A stretch of DNA of 64,000 bases from SZUA-365 sp049663345 (GTDB lineage: Bacteria > Bacteroidota > Ignavibacteria > SZUA-365): positions 1 to 64,000 of the forward strand of contig JBATDG010000067.1 in NCBI GenBank assembly GCA_049663345.1. The letters run 5' to 3'. The notes beneath the pieces were generated by a model, which ran no database searches, had not been told where the DNA came from, and saw only the letters and a program-made list of their open reading frames with translations. The translations under genes and the position numbers were made by a program. This document shows, piece by piece, positions 51,638 to 60,775 of the stretch (position 1 is the first letter of the stretch; the number at the start of each line of letters is the position of its first letter).

Positions 51638-53440
51638 CTAGAGCAAATTCTCAACCCGGTCGAGCAGATCATTCATCAAGTTAGCAGCGGCGGCGATGGG
51701 CTGGGGACTGCTCATATCCACCCCGGCATCGCGGAGCAGGTCGATGGAATAGCGTGAGCTGCCGGACTGCAAAAATTTCAGGTAACGGGGAAGAGCGTCG
51801 GCTTCGCCTGCAAGTATGCGCCGTGAAAGAGCAATGGCGGCGGAGAGTCCTGTCGCATACTGGAACACGTAGAAGCTGCGGTAGAAATGCGGGATGCGTG
51901 CCCAGTTCAAGGCGAAGGCATCGTCCATCTGAAAATCGGGTCCGTAATACTTCTGATACAATTCACCCATGTGTGCGTTCAGCCAATCGACGGTGAGCGG
52001 CTTCCCTGCTTCAGCGCTGCCGTGTGCAAGCTCCTCGAATTCGGCGAAAAGCGCCTGATTATACACGGTGCCGCGAATGGTATCGATATAGTGGAACAGC
52101 AGATGCTTCTGCAAATCCTTTTCATTTCGTGTGCGCAGCATGTGATCAACCAGCAGCATTTCATTGCAGGTGGAAGCTACCTCAGCACAGAGAATTGTGT
52201 ATCCGCCATACACCGGCGGCTGATGTTCCCAGGTGTAGAAGGAATGCATCGAATGACCCATTTCATGGGCGAGTGTGAAGACGTCTTTCAGCGTGTCGGT
52301 GTAATTGAGAAGGACGAAAGGATGCACGCCGTAAGTCCACGCCGAATAGGCGCCCGAGGTCTTTCCCTGGTTCTCATACACATCGACCCACCCTCCTTCG
52401 AGGCCGCCGCGCAATTCACGGTTGTATTCGGGTCCGAGCACCTCAAGTGCGTCGCCGACGAGCCGTACGGATTCTTCATACGGGAAATGGAATTTGGCTT
52501 CCGAGACCAGCGGGACATAAAGATCCCACGGACGCACGGCATCGATGCCCAGAATTTCCTTTCGCAGAGTGATGGACCGATGCAGCGGTTCAAGATTCTC
52601 GTTCACGGTGCGCACGACATTCTCATACACCGAAACGGGAATGTTGTCTTCGAATAGCGCCATTTCCTTGGTGCTGGAATAACGCCGGGCACGAGCGTAG
52701 AAGATTTCGCGCTTGACCTGACTGCCGAACGTGGCAGAAAGGGTGTTTTTCCAGTTGCCGTAGGCCGAGTACATAGCACGATACGCGTCCTCCCGCACGC
52801 GGCGGTCGCGGGATTCCAGAAGCTGTATATAGCGCCCCTTCGTGACTTCCACCTCGCTGCCGTCCTCTCCGATGATGGTTCCGAAACGGATATCCGCATC
52901 ATTGAACATCGAGAAGATTGTTGAGGAGGCGTTGAGCGCGTCGCCCGAGAGCGCCAGCAATTGCTCCTGTTCGGAGTCGAGAGTATGCGCCTTCCTGCGA
53001 AGGATTTCGTCGAGATGATGCGCGTAGAGATTGAGTCCCGGCGTTTCTTCCAGATATTTACCGACAGTCTCCTCCGGAATAGCGAGCAGCTCGGGAACCT
53101 CCCATGCCGACTCGGCCCCGAGGCGTGCATGCTGGGAGAGCACGCGGTCCATCATTCCCTGATAGGTTGTGTTGGCAGTGTTTTCATCGTAGCGCCGGAA
53201 GGCGTAGTTGCCGAGCTTGCCGACGATGACATTCAGGTCGTCGCCGAAGCTGAGCCAGCGCAGCAGCTGCGCGCCGGATTCGCCCAGAGTGCCGCGGAAT
53301 TGGGCAATCTCTCCGATCATCCGTTCGACTGCGTTGTATTCCTCCTCCCATTCCAGATCGGAGGAGTACAAATCTTCCAGCGACCATTTGTAGCGGGAAT
53401 CAATTTCATCGCGCGTGGGAAGCGCTCCGTGAATATTCAT
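51638..53440 (-). CDS. pepF: Oligoendopeptidase F (M3B family)
   Basis: Cytosolic zinc endopeptidase cleaving medium-length peptides. At 600 residues it has the family's full length, with HEMGHSMHS at 392-400 carrying the zinc ligands and a downstream glutamate region (CAEVASTCNEMLL). The N-terminal helical part includes ALPTRDEIDSRYKWSLEDLY, characteristic of PepF. It lies 50 bp downstream of a lipoprotein gene on the same strand and may be the last gene of the long reverse-strand cluster. Confidence 0.96.
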   Translation of the reverse strand: MNIHGALPTRDEIDSRYKWSLEDLYSSDLEWEEEYNAVERMIGEIAQFRGTLGESGAQLLRWLSFGDDLNVIVGKLGNYAFRRYDENTANTTYQGMMDRVLSQHARLGAESAWEVPELLAIPEETVGKYLEETPGLNLYAHHLDEILRRKAHTLDSEQEQLLALSGDALNASSTIFSMFNDADIRFGTIIGEDGSEVEVTKGRYIQLLESRDRRVREDAYRAMYSAYGNWKNTLSATFGSQVKREIFYARARRYSSTKEMALFEDNIPVSVYENVVRTVNENLEPLHRSITLRKEILGIDAVRPWDLYVPLVSEAKFHFPYEESVRLVGDALEVLGPEYNRELRGGLEGGWVDVYENQGKTSGAYSAWTYGVHPFVLLNYTDTLKDVFTLAHEMGHSMHSFYTWEHQPPVYGGYTILCAEVASTCNEMLLVDHMLRTRNEKDLQKHLLFHYIDTIRGTVYNQALFAEFEELAHGSAEAGKPLTVDWLNAHMGELYQKYYGPDFQMDDAFALNWARIPHFYRSFYVFQYATGLSAAIALSRRILAGEADALPRYLKFLQSGSSRYSIDLLRDAGVDMSSPQPIAAAANLMNDLLDRVENLL

Positions 53441-53490
53441 TGGTCATCCATTTCAGTTGAAAAGCAAATTGCAGGCGGCGGCGAAGATCA

Positions 53491-54327
53491 TCATCGGAGG
53501 TTCCGCAGCATCTGCCTGGCGATTCCGATATGTTCGCTGCCCGGAAATTCACGGAGCAGGCGGTCGAGATCCGCGCGCGCTGCGGATACATTTTTTTCGC
53601 GTGCATACACGGCCGCTCGCGAGATCAGTGCATCGTCAACTTTATCGGCCCCATGGTAGCCTATGACGGTGGTGAACAGTTCGATTGCCCGGGCGGGTTG
53701 TCCCTGCTGCACTGCCGCTTCCCCCATCCAGTAGACGCAGTTGTCGGTCATGTCATTCGCGCTGCTGCCTGCGAGAAGAGCAGTGAACAGGCGAACCGAT
53801 TCCGCGTAGTTTTTATCGTTGTAGGCGTTGAGTGCGGCTTGATATTGCCGAAGGAATTCAAGATCGGTTGGGACGCTTCCGTTATACCTCGGGGTCGGCA
53901 TCGCAGCAGCAGCATTCACTGCCGCAGGCACCGCTGCTGTGCTGGCGACGGGTTCATCGCTTCCGGCGGACGATTCTCCAGCTTCAGATTGAACCGCGGC
54001 GGCGTCAGGTGAAGCTGCCGGTGATTCATCATTGTTCTCAGCAGGAACAACGGTTCCCGTGGCTGAGCTTTCGTCATCCTCGTATTGCACCTCCACCACG
54101 CGGGCGCTGAGTTCCCTGTTTCTGTCGTCGAGCTGAAGGTTTTCGGTTTCGATTGCGGCGAGGCGCTCCTGCAGCAGATCGCCCTGCCCGCGGCATTCCG
54201 CGAGATTGATCTCGAGCGAATCCACCCGCGAGCGCAGGGCTATATTCTCATCTTCGAGTTCTACCAGCGGACCGCAGGCAGTGACAAACAGAAGCACGAT
54301 TGCGGAGAGAATCAATATCCGATGCAT
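53491..54327 (-). CDS. Coiled-coil/TPR lipoprotein (YbgF/CpoB-like)
   Basis: A 278-residue predicted lipoprotein: hydrophobic signal ending in LLFVTAC (lipobox cysteine), a coiled coil (about 24-80, LEDENIALRSRVDSLEINLAE), a low-complexity Ala/Ser/Glu linker, and a C-terminal TPR region (about 160-278). The order coiled coil-linker-TPR resembles CpoB/YbgF of the Tol-Pal system, but no tol genes are near. The start at ATG 54327 has a strong GGGAGG site. It follows the prenyltransferase gene by 13 bp. Confidence 0.82.
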   Translation of the reverse strand: MHRILILSAIVLLFVTACGPLVELEDENIALRSRVDSLEINLAECRGQGDLLQERLAAIETENLQLDDRNRELSARVVEVQYEDDESSATGTVVPAENNDESPAASPDAAAVQSEAGESSAGSDEPVASTAAVPAAVNAAAAMPTPRYNGSVPTDLEFLRQYQAALNAYNDKNYAESVRLFTALLAGSSANDMTDNCVYWMGEAAVQQGQPARAIELFTTVIGYHGADKVDDALISRAAVYAREKNVSAARADLDRLLREFPGSEHIGIARQMLRNLR

Positions 54328-54340
54328 GCGACCTCCCGGT

Positions 54341-55120
54341 TCAAAGTTCGGTGATGCTGCGCGTGCGGCCCTCATGCACGGCTTCTGCGAAAGCACGCAG
54401 CTGTGCACGGTTGCCGTCTTCCTCAAAATGATTTCCTATGATGACGATGGATGCGCCCGCGGCGACTTTTTCCGCCGCTGCTTCAGGAGTACGAATTCCG
54501 CCGCCGACAATGATTGGTATGTCGACCAGCGCCCGCACCATGCGCACCATAGATGCAGGAACGCTCTGCGGCGCTCCGCTTCCGGCTTCGAGATAAATCA
54601 GCTTCATACCCAGCATTTCCGCGGCGACCGCATGCGCTGCAGCAATCTCTGCTTTCTCCCGCGGAATGGGCTTTGTATAGCTCATGTACTCGGTGGATGT
54701 GACTGCATCGGAGGACACGATCATGTATCCGGTAGAGATCGCTTCGAGCCCCAGTTCCCGCAGGATCGGCGCTGCGATCACATGCTGTCCGATGAGCTGC
54801 TCGGGGTTGCGGCCGCTGATGATGGATAAAAAGAGTATTGCGTCGGCTTCGCCGGATATCTGATGAATGCCGCCCGGGAAAATCACGACCGGGACCCGCG
54901 CACTCACTTTCATCGCACGAATGCATTCTTCGAAACCCGGCAGCAGCGAAAGACTGCCGCCGACCAGAAAGCCGTCGACTCCGGCATCCTGCGCCTCTGC
55001 TACGAAGCCTGGAAGTTCGGCCAGGTTCGCCTTGTCAGGATCGATGAGCACGAACAGCTGGGGACGACCTTCATTGTGGGCGGCGAGCAGGCGCTGATAT
55101 ACTGCGGTGCTTTGCGTCAT
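54341..55120 (-). CDS. Geranylgeranyl/heptaprenyl-glyceryl phosphate synthase (PcrB-like)
   Basis: A 259-residue TIM-barrel prenyltransferase joining a polyprenyl diphosphate to sn-glycerol-1-phosphate, the entry step to ether lipids. Motifs of the family are FVLIDPDKA, GGSLSLLPG, SIISGRNPEQLIGQHV, YLEAGSGAPQSV and IVGGGIRTPE. Such proteins occur in FCB-group bacteria as well as archaea and Bacillus (PcrB). No other archaeal-type lipid gene is seen here. Its ATG overlaps the alaS stop by 4 bp. Confidence 0.93.
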   Translation of the reverse strand: MTQSTAVYQRLLAAHNEGRPQLFVLIDPDKANLAELPGFVAEAQDAGVDGFLVGGSLSLLPGFEECIRAMKVSARVPVVIFPGGIHQISGEADAILFLSIISGRNPEQLIGQHVIAAPILRELGLEAISTGYMIVSSDAVTSTEYMSYTKPIPREKAEIAAAHAVAAEMLGMKLIYLEAGSGAPQSVPASMVRMVRALVDIPIIVGGGIRTPEAAAEKVAAGASIVIIGNHFEEDGNRAQLRAFAEAVHEGRTRSITEL

Positions 55121-57711
55121 ACCGCAGTGGCCTCGCGGATGATGGAAGGAGCCTCGGCAAGCACAGCGTCGAGCCCTTCGGTATCCTTCGCACCTGCGGT
55201 CGCCATGTGGGGACGTCCACCGCCGCCGCCGCCGAGCTTTTTCGCGATGATGCCGATTATCGATCCGGCCTTGACGCCTTTCGCGACAAGATCATCGGTC
55301 ACGACGCAGACAAGGAGAACTTTTCCGTCCAGCACTCCGGCGAGAAGACCGACACCCGATTTGATTTTTTCCCGGAGCACGTCGCCGTATGCCTTCATCT
55401 GTTCAGCGTCATCAGCCTGCACTCGCGACACGGCGATGCGGCTGCCGTTCCACTCTTCCGCGCTGTCGATGATGCTGTCGATCTGCGATGCGCCCTGCTC
55501 CAGCGAGACTTTCGAAAGCTCCTTCTCCAGACGCTTGATTTCTTCCTGCAAAGTGGACTCATGACGGCGGCGGTCATCGAGCTGCTGCTGCATTCTGTCG
55601 ATGTACAGCGCGACGCCGCGTCCTGTCACTGCTTCGATGCGGCGCGTGCCGCTGGCCACGGAGCCCTCGGAAGTGATCTTCATCAGACCGATCTCCGCGG
55701 TATTGTGCACATGCGTTCCTCCGCAGAATTCCATCGAAAAATCGTCGACCTGGAGCACGTTGACGAAGTCTCCGTACTTGTCTCCGAAGAACATGTGAGC
55801 GCCCATGGTTTTTGCATCATCGAAGGGAACGCTGCGATGCTGCTGCACGGGAATGCCTTCGAGAATTTTCTCATTCACAATCGCTTCGATGGTCTCGAGC
55901 TGCTCGTCGCTGACTTTCTCATAATGAGAAAAGTCGAAGCGCAGGCGATCAGGATCGACGAGAGAACCGGCTTGCTGCACATGCGTCCCGAGCACGCTGC
56001 GAAGTGCGGCGTGGAGCAGATGCGTCGCGGTATGGTTGCGCATCGTGTCCCGCCGCGACCGCTGATCGACACTCGCACGTAGGGTGTCGCCAAGCTTCGG
56101 CATGAATTCGCCATCGGCCTTGACAACGTGAATGACGCCGCCGTCGGCCTTGATGAGTCCGAGCACAGTCGCCGCGCGGCCGTTCCAGATCAGCTGCCCC
56201 TGATCGCTCACCTGGCCGCCGGATTCTGCGTAGAAAGGCGTGCGGTCGAGGAGGATGAAAAGCTGTCCGTCGCTGGCATGCAATCCGGTGACCACCGCAT
56301 CGGAGGCATCGGCATCGTAGCCGGTGAATTCACTGGCGGCGTCCGCGCCCTCCAGCAGATCGAGTTGGATATCAGCTGCTCCGCCAGCGGTGGGGAATAC
56401 GATATTCTTTTTGGTCACTGCGCGGGAACGCTCTTTCTGCTCCCTAAGCAGCGCATCGAAACGCTCTTCGTCAATGCGCAGCCCGTGTTCCCCGGCCAGC
56501 AGATTTGTCAGATCGAGGGGGAAGCCGAACGTATCATACAGGCGGAAGACATCCGCTCCGTCAATACAATCGCTGCCGGCTTTTTTCGTGCGCGTGACGA
56601 TATCTTCAAAAATTTCGAGCCCGCGGTCGAGCGTGGCATTGAAGCTTTCTTCTTCCGCACGGATCACCTTTTCCACCACATGGCGATTTTCAACGATCTC
56701 GGGGAAGACTTGTCCCATGGTTTCGCAGAGCGTTCCGACGACGCTCCAGAGGAACGGCTCATGCATTCCGAGATTGCGGCCGAAGCGCGCGGCGCGGCGG
56801 AGAATGCGGCGGAGGACGTAGCCGCGTCCGTCAGGACCCGGTATGGCGCCGTCGGCGATGGAGAAGGTCAGCATGCGCACATGATCAGCGATAACGCGCA
56901 TGGAGATCTGCTGCTGCTCGCCTTCGTACGGCTGCTGCGTCACTTCTGCGATGCGGTTGATCACCGGCATGAACACATCGGTGTCGTAATTGGAACGCTT
57001 CCCCTGCATCACGGCACAGATGCGTTCGAAGCCCATTCCCGTGTCGATGTGTTTTTTCGGAAGGTCGTGAAGCACGCCGTTTTCATCCCGATTATACTGG
57101 ATGAAAACCAGGTTCCAGATTTCCATTACCTCGGCGACGCCAGCGTTTACCAGCGGACCACCGTCCCCATTCTCCGTCATGTCGATGTGGATCTCGGAGC
57201 AGGGACCGCATGGACCCGTTTCACCCATTTCCCAGAAATTGTCCTTCGCCCCGAAGCGATGTATATGCAACGGATCGATGTCGGTGATTTCCTTCCAGAG
57301 CTCCAGTGCTTCGTCGTCATCCTGATACACAGTGGCGTGCAGGCGGTCCTTCGGAAGCTTCCAGACGTCGGTGAGGAGTTCCCATGCCCAGCTGATGGCT
57401 TCGCGCTTGTAATAGTCGCCGAAGCTCCAGTTGCCGAGCATCTCGAAAAACGTGTGGTGGTAGGTATCGCGGCCGACCTCTTCGAGATCGTTGTGTTTTC
57501 CGGAAACACGGATGCATTTCTGCGTATCGGCGGCGCGGCTGTACTCGCGCGTTCCGGTGCCGAGGAATACATCCTTGAACTGATTCATGCCCGCATTGGT
57601 GAACAGCAGCGTCGGATCGTCATGCGGCACGACGGGGGCGCTGTCTACCAGGCGGTGCTGTTTCTCACGGAAAAAATCAAGGAAGCTCTGACGAATATCA
57701 GCTGAAGTCAT
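55117..57711 (-). CDS. alaS: Alanyl-tRNA synthetase
   Basis: Charges tRNA-Ala. The 864 residues cover the class II catalytic domain (GMNQFKDVFLG, RVSGKHNDLEEVG), the tRNA-recognition region, the editing domain with HTATHLLHAAL and CGGTH (zinc ligands), and a C-terminal coiled coil plus C-Ala domain (KLGGGGGGRPHMATAGAKD). Length is normal. The gene overlaps the following prenyltransferase gene by 4 bp and lies 29 bp behind clpS. Confidence 0.98.
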   Translation of the reverse strand: MTSADIRQSFLDFFREKQHRLVDSAPVVPHDDPTLLFTNAGMNQFKDVFLGTGTREYSRAADTQKCIRVSGKHNDLEEVGRDTYHHTFFEMLGNWSFGDYYKREAISWAWELLTDVWKLPKDRLHATVYQDDDEALELWKEITDIDPLHIHRFGAKDNFWEMGETGPCGPCSEIHIDMTENGDGGPLVNAGVAEVMEIWNLVFIQYNRDENGVLHDLPKKHIDTGMGFERICAVMQGKRSNYDTDVFMPVINRIAEVTQQPYEGEQQQISMRVIADHVRMLTFSIADGAIPGPDGRGYVLRRILRRAARFGRNLGMHEPFLWSVVGTLCETMGQVFPEIVENRHVVEKVIRAEEESFNATLDRGLEIFEDIVTRTKKAGSDCIDGADVFRLYDTFGFPLDLTNLLAGEHGLRIDEERFDALLREQKERSRAVTKKNIVFPTAGGAADIQLDLLEGADAASEFTGYDADASDAVVTGLHASDGQLFILLDRTPFYAESGGQVSDQGQLIWNGRAATVLGLIKADGGVIHVVKADGEFMPKLGDTLRASVDQRSRRDTMRNHTATHLLHAALRSVLGTHVQQAGSLVDPDRLRFDFSHYEKVSDEQLETIEAIVNEKILEGIPVQQHRSVPFDDAKTMGAHMFFGDKYGDFVNVLQVDDFSMEFCGGTHVHNTAEIGLMKITSEGSVASGTRRIEAVTGRGVALYIDRMQQQLDDRRRHESTLQEEIKRLEKELSKVSLEQGASQIDSIIDSAEEWNGSRIAVSRVQADDAEQMKAYGDVLREKIKSGVGLLAGVLDGKVLLVCVVTDDLVAKGVKAGSIIGIIAKKLGGGGGGRPHMATAGAKDTEGLDAVLAEAPSIIREATAV

Positions 57712-57740
57712 AAAGTGATGTCTGTGTCAAGGTGAATGGA

Positions 57741-58052
57741 CTACATTTCGATCTGTGTATGCAAAGCAATTTCTTCGAGCACGCTGCTGATGCGCAGGCA
57801 TTGATCCATTTCCCCTACGTACACGCAGGCGCGTCCCCGGGTGTGGACTTCCATCGCAAGCGCCTCGCCTTTGCTGCGGGAGCAGTGGATGGCCTTTTGC
57901 AGCTGGGTTATCACATCCTCGAACGTATGGACGTTATCGTTGAACAGAATCACCTTCGGCGGACTATCCGTCGCCGTGCCGTCGGTGACCTCTTCCTCGA
58001 CTTCCGGCGTCGAAAGAGGTGCGCTCGATATGATCGTGTGCATGCTTCGCAT
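57741..58052 (-). CDS. clpS: ATP-dependent Clp protease adaptor ClpS
   Basis: A 103-residue adaptor delivering N-degron substrates to ClpAP-type proteases. The core PPKVILFNDNVHTFEDV and the end CVYVGEMDQCLRISSVLEEIALHTQIEM match the family, with a slightly longer acidic N-terminus. It sits between the DUF493 gene and alaS on one strand. Confidence 0.93.
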   Translation of the reverse strand: MRSMHTIISSAPLSTPEVEEEVTDGTATDSPPKVILFNDNVHTFEDVITQLQKAIHCSRSKGEALAMEVHTRGRACVYVGEMDQCLRISSVLEEIALHTQIEM

Positions 58053-58104
58053 AAGAAGGAAAAATACGGAATTATTGGGAGGGGTTGCAAGGAGGGAAAA
58101 AATG

Positions 58105-58416
58105 TCAGAGCATCATCAGCACGCCGGCGATTTGTCCGATGATTTCCTTGCGATAAAGGGCTGTTTCGGCGGATTCGACGTAGATCTGAATACGGTAGGA
58201 AGTAAAATTCTTTTTGGAGGAAGGACGTTCCTGAATAGTGTACGACGATTCTCCCTGAAGTTCCTTCAGCGTCGCATGCAGCAGGGCATAAAATTCGTTG
58301 CCGCTTTTGGCGAAAACAGTGAGCTGATATTCTCCGGGAAACACGTGGTTTGCCCGGAGAACCTCTAAAAGTTCAATGCGGGTTAAAGGGCGGCTGCCAG
58401 GCTCCGGGAGTTCCAT
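58105..58416 (-). CDS. DUF493 (YbeD-like) protein
   Basis: A 103-residue small alpha/beta (ACT-like) protein of the DUF493/YbeD family, recognised by GEYQLTVFAKSGNEFYALLH and the C-terminal SYRIQIYVESAE. In E. coli the gene stands before lipB; no lipoate gene is here. It follows the RseC-like gene without a gap. Confidence 0.85.
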   Translation of the reverse strand: MELPEPGSRPLTRIELLEVLRANHVFPGEYQLTVFAKSGNEFYALLHATLKELQGESSYTIQERPSSKKNFTSYRIQIYVESAETALYRKEIIGQIAGVLMML

Positions 58417-58875
58417 TCAGTTCCTTTCCTGTATGAGGATGATGTCGGGCATCATGCTGTCGACGCGAAATCCCCTGCCCCGGGTTTTCCCGCCGATGAA
58501 GAAAAATCCCAGGTAATATACAGCAGTGAGTCCAATTCCTACGAGAAAGGACCAGAGTTCTGTCGCCATTATTCCGGGATCGAAAAAATAACTGCCAAAG
58601 AGGATGCCGGCAAGAATGAGAACCAGCGGAATGCCGTAAAGCAGAAACGCGGCTTTGAACATATCTTCGCCGTGCACGACAATTCGTACATGATCGCCGG
58701 CATGTACACCGAAGGGATCGCGTACCTCGACAGTATTTTGCTTCGCTTCACCCGCCCGGCAAAATATTTTGGCCGTGCATTCTTCGCAGGTGTCCCCGAA
58801 GGCTACCGCAACCGTGGCCCTGCCGCCGCTGGCGGAAAGCACAATTCCATCCTCGAAAATATCCTCACCGCGCAT
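58417..58875 (-). CDS. RseC/MucC-like membrane protein
   Basis: A 152-residue protein with a cysteine-rich N-terminus (GDTCEECTAKIFCRAGE), a short basic domain and two transmembrane helices (about 73-95 and 105-128), the signature of RseC/MucC. RseC is associated with the SoxR-reducing Rsx/Rnf system, which fits its place 15 bp downstream of rnfB. Its cysteines may bind an iron-sulfur cluster. Confidence 0.9.
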   Translation of the reverse strand: MRGEDIFEDGIVLSASGGRATVAVAFGDTCEECTAKIFCRAGEAKQNTVEVRDPFGVHAGDHVRIVVHGEDMFKAAFLLYGIPLVLILAGILFGSYFFDPGIMATELWSFLVGIGLTAVYYLGFFFIGGKTRGRGFRVDSMMPDIILIQERN

Positions 58876-58890
58876 GCGGTTTCCTTTCGT

Positions 58891-59757
58891 TCAATTACTC
58901 TGTTCCGGAGTGATTTCGGCGGCCGCCTGGACCGACTCCCCGTTGTGCTCGACAAGCGCATCGCGCAGGAAACAGATCGCGCTGGTTTTGCATTTGTCGA
59001 AGGGAATTTTAGCGGGATCGAAGCTGTCCCACTGGATCACAGCCAGGCCATTCTCCATGATCACTCCGCCTTCGGATTTGCGCACACAAATACCACAGCC
59101 GCTGCAGGCCACTTCGCACACTTCCTTCGAAGTCTTGGGATCGTCGTGGCTTTTGCAGAAAACGAACACCTCGCGGTCGGCGGAATGCAGTTCGATGATG
59201 CTGCGCGTACAGGCCTTCACGCACATGCCGCAGCCGGTACACAACGCATCGATCACGACGGGAAGGCCGTTGTCGTTGAGGTGGATCGCATTGAAAGTAC
59301 AGGCGTCCACGCAATCTCCGCCGCCCAGGCAACCGTACTGACACATTTTCTCGCCGCCGCCGACCAGATCCATTGTCGAACAACTCTGCGGCCCGATATA
59401 TTGCGCCATCTTGCTGGCGGCTTCGATATTTCCGCCGCGGCAAAGAATGCGGGCTACGATCTTCACCGCAGTGCCGGCTTCAATGCCCAGCAATGCTGCG
59501 ACTTCGTTGGTGACGTCCTGTCCGCCGACGGGACAGCCGTTCGGCGCGACGCTTCCATCGACGACGTTGACGGCGAAGTCATAGCAGCCGGCCTTTCCGC
59601 AGGCGCCGCAATTAGCGCCGGGCAGCACCTCGTTGACCTGTCCGATGAGCGGATTTTCTTCCACACGCAGTTTTTTGTCGGCGATAGCAAGAGCGCCGGC
59701 GAAGATAAAACCAAGTCCACCCATGGTGGCGATTGCGATTAAAATATTCAGATCCAT
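58891..59757 (-). CDS. rnfB: Rnf complex iron-sulfur subunit RnfB
   Basis: Ferredoxin-like entry subunit of the Rnf complex, 288 residues. It has one N-terminal membrane helix (about 4-25), then a four-Fe cluster domain with Cys50, 53, 58 and 75, then two further four-cysteine motifs (Cys139/143/149/153 and CTGCGMCVKAC at 173-183). A third ferredoxin pair is incomplete: CSGCGICVRKS has serine where the fourth cysteine is usual, and CKTSAIC further on lacks two. It follows apbE by 6 bp and precedes the RseC-like gene by 15 bp. The long multi-cluster form is typical of Rnf from anaerobes. Confidence 0.94.
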   Translation of the reverse strand: MDLNILIAIATMGGLGFIFAGALAIADKKLRVEENPLIGQVNEVLPGANCGACGKAGCYDFAVNVVDGSVAPNGCPVGGQDVTNEVAALLGIEAGTAVKIVARILCRGGNIEAASKMAQYIGPQSCSTMDLVGGGEKMCQYGCLGGGDCVDACTFNAIHLNDNGLPVVIDALCTGCGMCVKACTRSIIELHSADREVFVFCKSHDDPKTSKEVCEVACSGCGICVRKSEGGVIMENGLAVIQWDSFDPAKIPFDKCKTSAICFLRDALVEHNGESVQAAAEITPEQSN

Positions 59758-59763
59758 TTCGTA

Positions 59764-60762
59764 TTACCTCGTTCGATATCGTTCGAAACCGGGAGTGCTT
59801 TGCTGCCCCCCCTTATCGTCGACGATAAGTGCTTCAATATCAGGATACTGTTTTAATAATTCCAGGCCGGCTTTCGGTCCCAGCACGAATACGGCAGTGG
59901 CCAGTGCATCGGCGGTCATGTCGTCGCCGGCAATGACCGACACGCTCTGGCAGCCCCGCGCGGGTGCTCCGGTCGAAGGATCGAAAATGTGATGGTAGCG
60001 GACGCCGTCCTTCTCAAAAAACTGCTCATAGTCGCCGGAGGTTGCAATTGCGCGTCCGTGCAGATCGACAACGGCGAGCAGTTCGGACGGAGAACGCGGG
60101 TGCTGAATGCCCACTTGCCATGAACCACCGACAGCCCGAATTTCTCCGCCGGCATTGACGAGCGCATCGGTGATTCCGCTTTCGCGCAGCACAGTAATGG
60201 CCCGATCGACAGCGTAGCCTTTGGCGATGGAGCCGAAATTCACTCCGGCACCCGCTGATTTTTTCACAAGGCCGTCAGGCGTAAATCCGATATGCTTCCA
60301 TCCGCTGCGCAGCAGTGCGGCATCGAGAGCCCAGGCAGCCGGAACCGATGGATTTTCACCATCGAAGCCCCAGGCTTCAATCAGCGGCTGCACCGCGACA
60401 TCGAAAGCGCCTGCGCTTCTGCGCGAGATGGTATCGCAGTGGAGCATCAGGTCAAGAACCTCGGCGGGAACAGTCACCAGCGTATCGTCGCCGTGGTTGA
60501 GTTTCCACACAGGACTTTCAGGCTTGTAGGTAGAGAAAAGCGTGTCCACCCGGCGCACTTCAGCGAACGCGGCATTGATGGCCGCATCGGCGTCGGCGCG
60601 TGCGAGTCCGCGAACCTGGATTTCAATCAGCGTGCCCAGCGCGATTTGCGTGCGCGACACCGTTTCGTCATCCTTTTTCGCGAACTGCAGCGCGATGTAG
60701 AATCCAACGCTGAAAAACGCGAGGACATACATCGTGATTGCGATAGGTGAACGTTTGCTCAT
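59764..60762 (-). CDS. apbE: FAD:protein FMN transferase
   Basis: Attaches FMN covalently to threonines of exported flavoproteins such as RnfG and RnfD. 332 residues with an N-terminal membrane anchor (about 7-27) and the family blocks GALIEIQ-like opening, FGSIAKGYAVD, LVNAGGEIRAVG, and the metal-binding DDMTADALATAVFVLG near the end. It is placed inside the rnf cluster between the Tat protein and rnfB, so its likely clients are RnfG and RnfD encoded upstream. ATG 60762 is the start; the longer frame upstream overlaps the previous gene. Confidence 0.95.
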   Translation of the reverse strand: MSKRSPIAITMYVLAFFSVGFYIALQFAKKDDETVSRTQIALGTLIEIQVRGLARADADAAINAAFAEVRRVDTLFSTYKPESPVWKLNHGDDTLVTVPAEVLDLMLHCDTISRRSAGAFDVAVQPLIEAWGFDGENPSVPAAWALDAALLRSGWKHIGFTPDGLVKKSAGAGVNFGSIAKGYAVDRAITVLRESGITDALVNAGGEIRAVGGSWQVGIQHPRSPSELLAVVDLHGRAIATSGDYEQFFEKDGVRYHHIFDPSTGAPARGCQSVSVIAGDDMTADALATAVFVLGPKAGLELLKQYPDIEALIVDDKGGQQSTPGFERYRTR

Positions 60763-60775
60763 GCGCTTCCTGCGA

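Noticed and set aside
56128..57705. A 525-codon forward open frame opposite alaS
   Set aside because: It lies wholly inside alaS, which has all expected motifs; the antisense frame is open because of codon bias and has no family resemblance.
58672..59742. A 356-codon forward open frame opposite rnfB
   Set aside because: It is an antisense shadow; rnfB carries the cysteine motifs.
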